DNA of 64,000 nucleotides, taken from assembly GCF_000176855.2 (NCBI RefSeq), contig NC_015138.1, positions 2,418,001 through 2,482,000 on the forward strand, given 5' to 3'. The position numbers were made by a program, and so were the translations under genes. Shown in pieces: positions 31,284 through 41,789 of the stretch. Positions within the stretch are counted from its first letter, which is position 1. Every line of letters begins with the position of its first letter. The DNA is from Paracidovorax avenae ATCC 19860. Its GTDB lineage: Bacteria > Pseudomonadota > Gammaproteobacteria > Burkholderiales > Burkholderiaceae_C. The notes beneath the pieces were generated by a model. The model ran no database searches. It worked only from the letters and a program-made list of their open reading frames with translations, and was not told where the DNA came from.

Positions 31284-32570
31284 TCACACGGCGTCCAGCG
31301 CCTGGGCCAGGTCGGCCGTGAGATCGTCGATGTGCTCGATGCCGACCGACAGGCGCACCATGCCCTCGGCCACGCCGGCCTGCTGCAGTTCTTCCGGCCC
31401 GAGCTGGCGGTGCGTGGTGGAGGCCGGGTGCGTCGCCAGCGAGCGCGCATCGCCGATGTTCACGAGCCGCGTGAAGAGCTGCAAGGCATCGAGGAAGCGC
31501 GCGCCGGCCGCCCGTGGATCCTCGCCCGGCGCGGACCGCAACTCGAACGAGAGAATGCCGGAGGCCCTGCCGCCGAGCAGGCGCTGCGTGATCGCATGGT
31601 CGGGGTGGCCGGGCAGGGCTGCGTACCGCACCTGCGCCACCTTGGGATGCTGCTGCAGGTAGTGCGCGACGGCCAGCGTGTTGTCGCAGATGCGGTCCAT
31701 GCGCAGGGCCAGGGTTTCGATGCCCTGCAGGATCAGGAAGGCATTGTGCGGCGAGAGGGTCGCCCCGGTGTTGCGCAGCGGCACGACGCGCGCGCGGCCG
31801 ATGAAGGCCGCCTCGCCCAGGGCTTCGGTATAGACCACGCCGTGGTAGCTCGGGTCAGGGGTGTTGAGGCAGGCGAAGCGCTCCCTGTGCTGCGCCCAGG
31901 GGAACTTGCCGCTGTCCACGATGGCGCCGCCGATGCTGTTGCCGTGGCCGCCCAGGTACTTGGTGAGCGAGTGGACGACGATGTCCGCGCCGTGCTCGAT
32001 GGGGCGCAGCAGGTAGGGGCTGGGCACGGTGTTGTCCACGATCAGCGGCACGCCATGGTCGTGCGCCACACGCGCCAGCGCGGCGATGTCGGTCACGTTG
32101 CCCAGCGGGTTGCCGATGGATTCGACGAAAACGGCCTTGGTGCGGCCATCGATGTGCCGCGCGAAGCTGGCGGGGTCGCGCGGGTCCGCGAAGCGGGTGG
32201 CGATGCCCTGGCGCGGCAGCGTGTGCGCGAACAGGTTGTAGGTGCCGCCATAGAGCGTGCTGGCCGAGACGATGTTGTCGCCGGCCTCGGCGATGGTCTG
32301 GATCGCGTAGGTGATGGCCGCCATGCCCGAGGCCAGGGCCAGCGCGGCGATGCCGCCTTCGAGTGCCGCGACGCGCTTCTCGAGCACGTCGTTGGTCGGA
32401 TTCATGATGCGGGTGTAGATGTTGCCCGGCACCTTCAGGTCGAACAGGTCCGCGCCGTGCTGGGCGCTGTCGAAGGCGTAGGCCGCCGTCTGGTAGATGG
32501 GCACCGCCACGGCGCGGGTCGTGGGGTCGGGTGCCTGTCCGGCGTGGACGGCGAGGGTCTCGATCTTCAT
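31284..32570 (-). CDS. metY: O-acetylhomoserine sulfhydrylase / aminocarboxypropyltransferase
   Basis: A PLP enzyme of the Cys/Met metabolism family that makes homocysteine from O-acetylhomoserine and sulfide. 428 residues. The motif [11 protein letters not shown] carries the PLP-binding Lys; [22 protein letters not shown] and [12 protein letters not shown] are also typical. The length and the N-terminal [17 protein letters not shown] block place it in the MetY/OAH group rather than cystathionine gamma-synthase. Convergent with egtB, 16 bases apart. Its leader (32571-32690) carries a stretch, ATAAGCACATAGCGATCGG, that resembles promoters of sulfur-starvation genes in related bacteria (memory only). 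Confidence 0.94.
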   Translation of the reverse strand: MKIETLAVHAGQAPDPTTRAVAVPIYQTAAYAFDSAQHGADLFDLKVPGNIYTRIMNPTNDVLEKRVAALEGGIAALALASGMAAITYAIQTIAEAGDNIVSASTLYGGTYNLFAHTLPRQGIATRFADPRDPASFARHIDGRTKAVFVESIGNPLGNVTDIAALARVAHDHGVPLIVDNTVPSPYLLRPIEHGADIVVHSLTKYLGGHGNSIGGAIVDSGKFPWAQHRERFACLNTPDPSYHGVVYTEALGEAAFIGRARVVPLRNTGATLSPHNAFLILQGIETLALRMDRICDNTLAVAHYLQQHPKVAQVRYAALPGHPDHAITQRLLGGRASGILSFELRSAPGEDPRAAGARFLDALQLFTRLVNIGDARSLATHPASTTHRQLGPEELQQAGVAEGMVRLSVGIEHIDDLTADLAQALDAV

Positions 32571-32694
32571 GCTGTGCTGTCTCCTCGGAAGCAGTGGGCG
32601 CGCCAGCATTGCCCGGCGCGTGCGGGCCATTGTGTCGGGTCGCACCGCCACGCGGAACGAACCGATCGCTATGTGCTTATGCGCGCCGGCAGGC

Positions 32695-32862
32695 TCAGCG
32701 GCGGTGCTGCGGGTTCTCGCGCTGCGGATCGAGGGTGCCGCCGGTGTTCTGCTCGCGCTCCTGTTGCTGCCGGTTGCGCTGCTGCTCGGCCTGGCTTGGC
32801 CCGTTCTGCCGCGCAGTGCCGTGTGGGGAGTCGTTCTGCTGTTCAGACTGCTGCTGTGCCAT
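32695..32862 (-). CDS. small Gln-rich hydrophilic protein
   Basis: 55 residues, start ATG at 32862 with a GGAG ribosome site nine bases upstream. Nearly a third of the residues are Gln, with Asn, Arg and Glu making up most of the rest (MAQQQSEQQNDSPHG; QQEREQNTGGTLDPQRENP). No hydrophobic segment, no Cys. Predicted intrinsically disordered. Family not recognised. The clear ribosome site and codon use argue that it is a real gene. It lies between metY and another small disordered protein on the opposite strand. Confidence 0.7.
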   Translation of the reverse strand: MAQQQSEQQNDSPHGTARQNGPSQAEQQRNRQQQEREQNTGGTLDPQRENPQHRR

Positions 32863-33017
32863 TGGTGGTCTCCTGGAGGTGGCTCGGCAGCGGGATGCCG
32901 CCGCCCCGGGGTGTGCGGCAACCCGCGTGCCCCGGCCCGGCCGGAACGGGCATGGCGTTTGCCCCGTGAATGGCAGGGAGGGCGCACTCCGCCCCCCGCT
33001 TTCTCAAGGAGCATGAC

Positions 33018-33257
33018 ATGGCCATTCTTTTTCCCGAATCCGAGCCGGCCGCCGGCAGTCCCGGCAAGAACGATCTCGCCCGCGCGCCCGCGGCGTTTCC
33101 CGATGGTCCGAACGTGGCGCCGGGCGCGCACGAACTCGAGGCGGCCCAGGGGGCGCTGCCCGCAGATGCCGCCCGTGGCACCGCGGCTTCCGCTAGCGGG
33201 GAAACGGTGCGAAACCCGGCAAAGAGCACTGCTGCCGGGAACCCGGCAGCGACATGA
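33018..33257 (+). CDS. small Ala/Pro-rich disordered protein
   Basis: 79 residues. The start ATG at 33018 has AAGGA at 33005-33009. Composition is Ala, Pro, Gly, Glu and Asn (MAILFPESEPAAGSPGKND; later DAARGTAASASGETV), with no membrane segment or known motif. It faces the Gln-rich small gene across a 155-base gap, so the two are divergent. It could be a stress or phasin-like small protein, but nothing supports a specific role. Confidence 0.6.
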   Translation: MAILFPESEPAAGSPGKNDLARAPAAFPDGPNVAPGAHELEAAQGALPADAARGTAASASGETVRNPAKSTAAGNPAAT

Positions 33258-33282
33258 TGCGCGGCGTGGCCCGCGCTTCGCT

Positions 33283-35292
33283 TCAGTGCGGCGCGCCGGG
33301 CACCGGCCGCGTGCGGTAGAACTGCATCGGCACCGCCTGCGCCTCGCGCGCCTGCTGGTTCTGCACCGATTTCTTGATCCGGCCCACCACGTGCATCTCG
33401 CAGGGCTTGCAGTCGAAGCGCAGGGTGAGTTTTTCCTTGCCGTTGATCAGGTGCAGGGGCTCGGCCTTGATGGTGCCCTTGACCCCGATCACGCCCTTGG
33501 CCTGCTTGGGACACAGGCTCATGGAAAAGCGCACGCAGTGCTTGGTGATCATCAGGCTCACCTCGCCGTCCTCTTCCTGGCTCTCGTAGGCCGCGTCGAT
33601 CACCTTCACGCCGTGCTTCATGTAGAAGTCGTGCGCCTTCTGGTTGAAAACGTTGGCCAGGTAGGTGAGGGTGTCCTCGGGGAAGGGCGCCGGCGGCTCC
33701 ACGGGGCGCGCGCGGGGCAGGCGCTGCAGGCCCCCGGAACGCGCCGCCTCCAGGGCGGCCACGGCATCGCGGCGCAGCGGATTCAGCACGGAGGCGGGCA
33801 CGAACCACGGCTGCCGCATCGCGATGGCGATGTCGTGCGCGTGGAAGATCGTGGCGCCGAAGCGGCCGATCTGCTCGCGCAGGGCGCCCTCCGCGCGCGC
33901 CGCGTCGGTGGCCGGCTCGTGCGCATGCGCCACCTCGGCGGTGCCGGTGAAGCCGTCCTCGTCGGTCAGCGTGAGGGCGAAGCCGGAATCGGTATCGGTG
34001 AAATGCGCCCACAGGCCGATGCGCCGCTCGCTGGATTTCTTCTCGAGCGTGCGCACCCAGTCCATGTCGCGGTTGCGGTTGATCTCGGTGCCGCGGCGCA
34101 GGTCCCTGAAACCCTCCATCGGGTCCTTCGGGAACACGCGCCAGTGGTTGCGTGACTTGCCGGGTGCCGCCTCGGCGCGGTTGATCGCCACGCCCACGAG
34201 CTCCTTCTGCAGGTCCCAGTAGCACAGGCCGTCGCCGTTGTGCAGCACCGTGTCGGGCGCGTGGGTTTCCAGTTCGACCCAGTTCGGGCCCACCTGCGTG
34301 ACCCAGCCGATCGCCTGGCCGGGGTTCTTGGGCGTGTCGAAGGCGCCGATGTCTTCCTTGCGGCCGTTCACGAAATAGTCGGTGAACTCGCGGTTGAAGT
34401 TCTGGTTCGGGTCGGGCGTGAAGGTGAAGCGCGTCTGGCCGCTGGAGGAGCGCGCCAGGGGGGCGGCGGAGGTCTCGCGCTCCTCGATGATCTCGTCCAG
34501 CAGCCGGCGGTAGTGGGCCGTGACGTTCTTCACGTAGGCCATGTCCTTGTAGCGCCCTTCGATCTTGAAGCTGCGCACCCCTGCGTCGATGAGGGGGCGC
34601 AGGTTGGCCGACTGGTTGTTGTCCTTCATCGAGAGAACGTGCTTGTCGTGCGCGATGAAGCGGCCGGCGTCGTCCGTCACCTGGTAGGGCAGGCGGCAGG
34701 CCTGGCTGCAGTCGCCGCGGTTGGCGCTGCGGCCGGTGTGCGCGTGGCTGATGTAGCACTGGCCGCTGTAGGCCACGCAGAGCGCGCCGTGGATGAAGAA
34801 CTCGATCGTGCAGCGCTCCGGGTCGGTCGCCGCGCGGATGGCCGCGATCTCCTGCACCGTGAGCTCCCGCGCCAGCACGATCTGCGACAGCCCGGCGTCC
34901 TGCAGGAAGCGCGCCTTCTCGGGCGTGCGGATGTCCGTCTGGGTGCTCGCGTGTAGCTGGATGGGGGGCAGGTCGATTTCCAGCAGGCCCATGTCCTGGA
35001 TGATGAGCGCATCGGCGCCGGCCTCGTACACCTGCCAGGCCATGCGGCGGGCGCCTTCGAGCTCGTCGTCGCGCAGGATGGTGTTGAGCGTGACGAAGAT
35101 GCGGCTGTGGAAGCGGTGCGCATGGCGGATGAGCCGCTCCAGGTCGCGCAGTTCGTTGCCCGCGCTGGCCCGCGCGCCGAAGGCCGGTCCGCCGATATAG
35201 ACGGCATCCGCGCCATGGTTGACCGCCTCGATGCCGATGTCGGCGTCGCGGGCGGGGGAGAGCAGTTCGAGCTGGTGGGGCAGGAGGGACAT
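33283..35292 (-). CDS. rlhA: U32 family peptidase-like 23S rRNA 5-hydroxycytidine C2501 synthase
   Basis: 669 residues, matching the long YdcP/RlhA type: U32 domain first (LELLSPARDADIGIEAVNHGADAVYIGG), then the DUF3656 collagenase-like region. The conserved Cys residues for the presumed iron-sulfur site are in HGALCVAYSGQCYIS and NRGDCSQACRLPY, with more in SLCPKQAKG and DCKPCEMHV. The E. coli homologue hydroxylates C2501 of 23S rRNA, with prephenate-dependent and iron-dependent steps; here that is by family. GATAAT lies eight bases before the ATG, so the message is nearly leaderless. Confidence 0.9.
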   Translation of the reverse strand: MSLLPHQLELLSPARDADIGIEAVNHGADAVYIGGPAFGARASAGNELRDLERLIRHAHRFHSRIFVTLNTILRDDELEGARRMAWQVYEAGADALIIQDMGLLEIDLPPIQLHASTQTDIRTPEKARFLQDAGLSQIVLARELTVQEIAAIRAATDPERCTIEFFIHGALCVAYSGQCYISHAHTGRSANRGDCSQACRLPYQVTDDAGRFIAHDKHVLSMKDNNQSANLRPLIDAGVRSFKIEGRYKDMAYVKNVTAHYRRLLDEIIEERETSAAPLARSSSGQTRFTFTPDPNQNFNREFTDYFVNGRKEDIGAFDTPKNPGQAIGWVTQVGPNWVELETHAPDTVLHNGDGLCYWDLQKELVGVAINRAEAAPGKSRNHWRVFPKDPMEGFRDLRRGTEINRNRDMDWVRTLEKKSSERRIGLWAHFTDTDSGFALTLTDEDGFTGTAEVAHAHEPATDAARAEGALREQIGRFGATIFHAHDIAIAMRQPWFVPASVLNPLRRDAVAALEAARSGGLQRLPRARPVEPPAPFPEDTLTYLANVFNQKAHDFYMKHGVKVIDAAYESQEEDGEVSLMITKHCVRFSMSLCPKQAKGVIGVKGTIKAEPLHLINGKEKLTLRFDCKPCEMHVVGRIKKSVQNQQAREAQAVPMQFYRTRPVPGAPH

Positions 35293-35300
35293 GGGGCGCG

Positions 35301-35306
35301 ATTATC
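35301..35306 (-). promoter_or_regulatory. -10 element of rlhA, nearly leaderless
   Basis: GATAAT on the minus strand with an eight-base spacer to the ATG at 35292. Same layout as at the HCDH gene (CATAAT, eight bases). Confidence 0.45.
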
Positions 35307-35444
35307 CCAGGAGGCTGGCGCCCATGGGCTCCGGGCCGTCGCAGCACTTCGGCCGGCGGCAGCCCGGCTTCGCCTGGAGCCTGCCCGGATTTCCCGGCAA
35401 GCCATAGCCTCGGTGCGCTCCAGAACCTTTGCACGATCCAGTCC

Positions 35445-36458
35445 ATGCGCCTTTCACCTCTCCGGTCCGGTTCTCTTCCACCCACTGCATCGCTGCACGG
35501 CGCCCCTGCGGACGGCGGGCTCGCGGCGCCAGGCTCCGAGCCCGCCGCCACGCCCTTGCGGCGCTCGCTGTCGTCGCCGCACCTGTCTCCGCTGTCGGCG
35601 CGTGATCGAGAGGCCGGGATACGCCGCGAGGCCGCTCTGGCGGCCCGGTTCGGCAGCTGCCAGCCCGCGCGGGGGAAGGCAAAAACCGGTGCGGATGGCC
35701 AGGTGACCTACCGCAGCCCGATACAGAAGCAGGAACTCGAACCGGCGCAGCACGGCTATCGCCGGGTGCGGATCAATCCGACGCGGGTGCTCATCGCCGA
35801 GCACCAGGGCCTTGAAACCAGCACATTCTTCATCCGCCACCAGGCCGACCTGGAGGCGGTGCGGCGCGTCGACAGGCCGGCGGATGCAGCAGGCATGGGC
35901 GCGGGCCCCCTGCAGGATCTGCTGCGCCTGGATGACCTGCGTGCCCACCGGGTGCAGTACAAGTGGGACATCTCGGCCAACGGCTCGCTCGTCATCGGCG
36001 AGGTGCTGGTCGGCGCCCCCGAGGAGGTGCGCGAGCGTGTCGCAGCCGGTCTCCGCAAGAAGGCCGAGGATGCCTCGCGGGCGCCGGCGGCCATGCAGGA
36101 GAAAAAACAGAAGAAGGAAAAGAAGGAGAAGGACGCCGCCGGGAATCCGGAGCCCGATCCGCGCCAGTTCATGCTGGGCCACGTGACGCTGGTGGGAGGC
36201 GCGCTCGTCGCGGCGCCATGGCAGGCCACGCGCGGCCTGCCGCAGGCGCATATCAGCGGGATGCTGTATGCCCGCCCGGACGGCACGCTGTGCATCGACA
36301 ACGATTCCGGCCGCTTCAGCGAATACGAAGACCGCGTGCCCGCGCACCTGCAATCGGTGGCGGACATGTTCGCGCGGCTCGGCCTGCCCGTGGCCGTGGA
36401 TTGGAAGCCGAAGGCACCCATCCCCCTGGCCCGTCCGGTGCCGCGCGCCCAGGGGTGA
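35445..36458 (+). CDS. unrecognised protein with Ser/Pro-rich N-terminus and Lys-rich linker
   Basis: 337 residues. Residues 1-70 are rich in Ser, Pro, Leu, Ala and Arg (SPLRSGSLPPTASLHG; RRSLSSPHLSPLSARDRE), the composition of many type III secretion signals. The middle (about 85-200) and end (about 245-330) look folded: NPTRVLIAEHQGLETSTFFI, and GMLYARPDGTLCIDNDSGRFSEY. They are joined by a Lys-rich patch (EKKQKKEKKEKD). No transmembrane segment and no enzymatic motif recognised. It stands alone between rlhA and livK. An imperfect PIP-box-like pair (TTCGG/TTCGC, 16 bases apart) lies at 35348-35373. It could be a type III effector or an ordinary orphan. Confidence 0.7.
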   Translation: MRLSPLRSGSLPPTASLHGAPADGGLAAPGSEPAATPLRRSLSSPHLSPLSARDREAGIRREAALAARFGSCQPARGKAKTGADGQVTYRSPIQKQELEPAQHGYRRVRINPTRVLIAEHQGLETSTFFIRHQADLEAVRRVDRPADAAGMGAGPLQDLLRLDDLRAHRVQYKWDISANGSLVIGEVLVGAPEEVRERVAAGLRKKAEDASRAPAAMQEKKQKKEKKEKDAAGNPEPDPRQFMLGHVTLVGGALVAAPWQATRGLPQAHISGMLYARPDGTLCIDNDSGRFSEYEDRVPAHLQSVADMFARLGLPVAVDWKPKAPIPLARPVPRAQG

Positions 36459-36600
36459 ACGGCTGGCGGCTGCGTCACCGGTTGCACCGATTTGGCGCCG
36501 CTTTGCTCCGAAATGGTGCGACTGCCGGTACGATAGCCCCGGCGCCGCCCCGTGCGGTGCCTTTTTCCGCCATTCCCGAGATTGTCAGGAGACCTCCGAA

Positions 36601-37761
36601 GTGCCTTCCGTTTTCCGCTTCCTCCCCTCGCTGCCCCGTGCCGCGGCCGCCGCCGCCGTGCTGTCCGCTTTCGCCGCCGCGCCCGCGGGCGCGCAGGACG
36701 TGCAGACCGTCAAGATCGGCCATGCCGGCCCCGTCTCCGGCGGCATCGCGCACATCGGCAAGGACACCGAAAACGGCGTGCGCATGGCGGTGGACGACCT
36801 CAACGCGCAGAACCTCGTCATCGGCGGCAAGAAGATCCGCTTCGAGATCGCGGCGGAAGACGATGCCGGCGACCCGCGCCAGGCCACGGCCATCGCACAG
36901 AAGTTCTGTGACCTGAAGGTGGCGGGCGTGGTCGGCCACCTGCAGTCGGGTACCTCCATCCCGGCGTCCTCGCTCTACGACAAGTGCGGCCTGCCGAACA
37001 TCACGGCCGCCGCCACCAATCCCGACCTGACCAAGCCGGGCTACAAGACCACGTTCCGCCTGATCGCCAACGACAGCGCCCTGGGCGCCGCCCTGGCCAT
37101 CTACGCGGCCGACCACCTCAAGCTCAAGACCGTCGCCGTCATCGACGACCGCACGGCCTACGGCCAGGGAGTGGCCCAGGTGTTCAAGGCCACGGCGCTG
37201 CAGAAGGGCCTGAAGGTGGTGGCCGAGGAGTTCACCAACGACAAGGCCACCGACTTCATGGCCATCCTGACCTCCATCAAGCCGAAGAAGCCCGATGCGA
37301 TCTTCTATGGCGGCCTCGACGCCCAGGCCGGCCCGATGCTGCGCCAGATGGAGCAGTTGGGCATGGGCGACGTGAAGTTCTTCGGCGGCGACGCGCTCTG
37401 CACCGAGAAGCTGCCCGACCTGTCCGCCAAGTCGGCGGCACTCAAGAACGTGACCTGTGCCACGGGCGGCGCATCCGTCGCGAAGATGCAGGGCGGCGCG
37501 GAGTGGAAGAAGCGCTACGACGCCAAGTTCCCCGGCCAGTTCCAGATCTACAGCCCCTACGCCTACGACGCCGCCATGGTGCTGGTGGACGCCATGAAGC
37601 GCGCCGACTCGGTGGATCCGAAGGTCTATACCCCCTTCATCGCCAAGACACAGTACAAGGGCGTGACCGCCAACGTGTCCTTCACGCCCAAGGGTGAGCT
37701 GACGGCGCCTGCCGTGACGCTCTACCACTATCCGGCCAACGCGCGCGTCGCGCTGAACTGA
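36601..37761 (+). CDS. branched-chain amino-acid-type ABC transporter substrate-binding protein
   Basis: 386 residues. A signal peptide (PRAAAAAAVLSAFAAAPAGAQ) leads into a periplasmic-binding fold of the LivJ/LivK type: VKIGHAGPVSGGIAHIGKD, ENGVRMAVDDLN, VVGHLQSGTSIPAS, DDRTAYGQGVAQ, and FYGGLDAQAGPMLRQM. The GTG at 36601 has AGGAG 8-9 bases before it. No permease or ATPase genes adjoin, so it is an orphan binding protein. Ligand probably an amino acid, but binding-site residues were not assigned. Ends in a strong hairpin. Confidence 0.94.
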   Translation: MPSVFRFLPSLPRAAAAAAVLSAFAAAPAGAQDVQTVKIGHAGPVSGGIAHIGKDTENGVRMAVDDLNAQNLVIGGKKIRFEIAAEDDAGDPRQATAIAQKFCDLKVAGVVGHLQSGTSIPASSLYDKCGLPNITAAATNPDLTKPGYKTTFRLIANDSALGAALAIYAADHLKLKTVAVIDDRTAYGQGVAQVFKATALQKGLKVVAEEFTNDKATDFMAILTSIKPKKPDAIFYGGLDAQAGPMLRQMEQLGMGDVKFFGGDALCTEKLPDLSAKSAALKNVTCATGGASVAKMQGGAEWKKRYDAKFPGQFQIYSPYAYDAAMVLVDAMKRADSVDPKVYTPFIAKTQYKGVTANVSFTPKGELTAPAVTLYHYPANARVALN

Positions 37762-37820
37762 GGCTGCCTACCTCCGGCACGCCGCGGCATCGCCGCGGGC
37801 GGCGCCGGTTCCGATACAGT

Positions 37821-37856
37821 GGCGTGCCGCGCCCGGGTCTCCGGGCGCGGCACGCC
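37821..37856 (+). terminator. long hairpin after the LivK-type gene
   Basis: A sixteen-pair stem (37821-37836 with 37841-37856, outermost GGC/GCC, core GTGCCGCGCCCGG) with a four-base loop. Only a weak T tail (TGTTTCT) follows, but the stem is among the most stable in the window. Confidence 0.7.
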
Positions 37857-37915
37857 TGTTTCTGGCGAGGGCGGCCATGCCGCCCGTGCAGCGGTGATGA
37901 ACGAGGAGCGACGGT

Positions 37916-39668
<1,753 letters not shown>

Positions 39669-39767
39669 GCGGCGCACCGCAGACGCCGCCGGCACGACCC
39701 TTTACGCCCCTTTCCCGCCCCCTTTCTTCCCGCCTTTGCCGGAGCGGGCCCGACGGCCCGACGAGCC

Positions 39768-40754
39768 TTGCCTGAACACGATCACGACCATTCGCATTGC
39801 GGCCACGACCATGGCCCGCGCCACATCTACATCTACTCGCCGGCCGGTGCCGTGCGCGACAAGGCCGCATTCAAGCGCGGCGTCGCCCGCCTGCAGGCCA
39901 TGGGGCACGAGGTGGAGGTGGATGCGGATGCGCTGGCCGTCCATACCCGGTTCGCGGGTGACGACGCCACCCGCCTCGCTGCCATCCACCGCGCCGCCGC
40001 GAGCGGCGCCGACGTGGCGCTCATTTCGCGCGGGGGCTACGGGCTCACCCGCATCCTGGACGGCATCCGCTACAAGGCCGTGGCCAAGGCGGTGGAGCGG
40101 GGCACGCAGTTCGTCGGCCTGAGCGACTTCACCGCCTTCCAGGCCGCGCTGCTCGCGAAGACGGGCGCCATGACCTGGGCCGGTCCGGCACTGGTCGGCG
40201 ACCTGGGCTGCGAAGGCGAGCCCGACGACATCATGCTGGCCTGCCTGGACGACCTGCTCACCGGCCATGGCGAGGGCGCGGGATGGCGCATGCACAACGA
40301 GAAACCCGCCGCCGACGGAACGCCCGCGGTGAAGGACTGCTACATCCGCAACGCCACGCTCTGGGGCGGCAACCTCGCCATGCTCTGCTCGCTGGTGGGC
40401 ACGCCCTACCTGCCCCAGGTCAAGGGCGGGATCCTGTTCGTGGAAGACGTGAGCGAGCATCCGTACCGTGTCGAGCGCATGCTCACGCAACTGCTGCATG
40501 CCGGCATCCTCGCGCAGCAGAAGGCCGTCGTGCTCGGCCAGTTCACCGGCTACCAGCTCGCGCCGCACGACAAGGGCTTCAAGCTGCAGACCGTGGTGGA
40601 CTGGCTGCGCACCCGCATCAAGGCGCCCGTGCTCACCAACCTGCCGTTCGGCCACGTGCCCACCAAGGTGCTGCTGCCGGTGGGCACGCCGGTATCCCTC
40701 TCCGTGGAGGGGCGCGACGCCCTGATCTACTGGGGCCACGCGGCCAGCCACTGA
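39768..40754 (+). CDS. ldcA: LD-carboxypeptidase (peptidase family S66) with His-rich N-terminus
   Basis: Releases D-Ala from tetrapeptides in peptidoglycan recycling in the cytoplasm. 328 residues from a TTG at 39768. Family landmarks are IYSPAGAVRDKAAFKRGV, ISRGGYGLTRIL, and FVGLSDFTAFQ with the nucleophile Ser, plus WGGNLAMLCSLVGTPYL. The first 16 residues are unusual: PEHDHDHSHCGHDHG, a His/Asp-rich metal-binding-like tag absent from typical LdcA. The TTG is the only start ahead of it, and beginning at a later Met would delete core sequence. No signal peptide. Next gene 9 bases downstream. Confidence 0.9.
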   Translation: MPEHDHDHSHCGHDHGPRHIYIYSPAGAVRDKAAFKRGVARLQAMGHEVEVDADALAVHTRFAGDDATRLAAIHRAAASGADVALISRGGYGLTRILDGIRYKAVAKAVERGTQFVGLSDFTAFQAALLAKTGAMTWAGPALVGDLGCEGEPDDIMLACLDDLLTGHGEGAGWRMHNEKPAADGTPAVKDCYIRNATLWGGNLAMLCSLVGTPYLPQVKGGILFVEDVSEHPYRVERMLTQLLHAGILAQQKAVVLGQFTGYQLAPHDKGFKLQTVVDWLRTRIKAPVLTNLPFGHVPTKVLLPVGTPVSLSVEGRDALIYWGHAASH

Positions 40755-40763
40755 GCACCGCCC

Positions 40764-41711
40764 ATGAGAACCGTCCGGCACACCGTCGTGTTTTCCGACA
40801 TCGTCGGCACCACGGCGCTGTTCGAGGCGCAGGGCAACACCCTGGCCACCACGGCGGTCACGGGGCTCACCGAATGGATGGCGGCCGCGCTCGGCCGCCA
40901 TGGCGGCCGGGTCGTGAAAACGCTGGGCGACGGCGTGCTGGCCGTTTTCGGTGAACCGGCCTCCGCCGTCACCGCGGTGGCGGACATGGCCCGGCGCCAC
41001 CACGAGCGGCCCGGCAAGCCGGACGGCGCGATGGACCTGCGCGTCGGCATGGCCTATGGCGAACTGGTGGAAGTGGACGGGGACACCTATGGCGATGCGG
41101 TGAACATCGCCTCCCGGCTGTGCGAGCGCGCCGGTGCCCGCGAGATCCTCGCCGATGCCGCCACTGTGGAGCTGGCGGGCAGCGTGGACGGCGCGGGCTA
41201 TGTGCGCATGGGCGCGCTGGAACTGCGCGGCCGGGCCGAGCCGCTGCTGGTGTACCAGGTGGACTGGCGCGTGGGCGAGGAGCACGGTCCGCTGACCTTG
41301 CGCGCCGGCCTGGCGAGCGAACTGGCGCCGATCCAGCAGCCCAACACCTGGATCGAGCTGGCCTGGTCCGGTTCCATCCGCACTTTCGGCGCGGCGGACA
41401 GCCCGCTGCACGTGGGCCGGGGCTCGCAGGCGCCGGTCCGGGTCGCCGATCCGCGCGTGTCGCGCGTGCATGCACGCATCGAATGGCGCGGCGGCACCGT
41501 GGTGTTCACCGACCTCAGCAGCTACGGCAGCTGGGTGCGGTTCGACGGCAGCGAAACCGTCGTGGCGCTGCGCCGCTCCGCCTGCCTGCTGCATGGCAGC
41601 GGGCAGATCGCGCTGGGCGTGCCCTTCGGCCGCACGGACACGCCCACCCTCGGGTTCGGCGTCACCGACACCGAACTGCCGGAAACCTGGGACACGCTTC
41701 CTCCGTACTGA
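40764..41711 (+). CDS. class III nucleotide cyclase with C-terminal FHA domain
   Basis: 315 residues. The N-terminal cyclase homology domain (about 5-165) keeps the two metal-binding Asp, D12 (FSDIVGTT) and D56 (TLGDGVLAVF), and the transition-state pair N114/R118 (DAVNIASRL), so it is likely to be active. The C-terminal FHA domain (about 205-300) has the RVSRVHARIEW and SSYGSWV motifs for phosphothreonine binding. Together they suggest a cyclase recruited by or responding to protein phosphorylation. Substrate (ATP or GTP) not decided. It begins 9 bases after ldcA and is followed by the acylase gene. Confidence 0.92.
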   Translation: MRTVRHTVVFSDIVGTTALFEAQGNTLATTAVTGLTEWMAAALGRHGGRVVKTLGDGVLAVFGEPASAVTAVADMARRHHERPGKPDGAMDLRVGMAYGELVEVDGDTYGDAVNIASRLCERAGAREILADAATVELAGSVDGAGYVRMGALELRGRAEPLLVYQVDWRVGEEHGPLTLRAGLASELAPIQQPNTWIELAWSGSIRTFGAADSPLHVGRGSQAPVRVADPRVSRVHARIEWRGGTVVFTDLSSYGSWVRFDGSETVVALRRSACLLHGSGQIALGVPFGRTDTPTLGFGVTDTELPETWDTLPPY

Positions 41712-41789
41712 TCGATTTCCCGTGCACGGGCCGCCCACGGCCGCGTTGCTGCACGACAATCGTGCTCCATCTCGAGAGGGGGCGAAGCC

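Noticed and set aside
35348..35373. PIP box (TTCGB-N15-TTCGB) upstream of the 35445 gene
   Set aside because: The spacing is 16 and not 15, and such pairs are common by chance in G+C-rich DNA. No clear -10 follows at the expected place.
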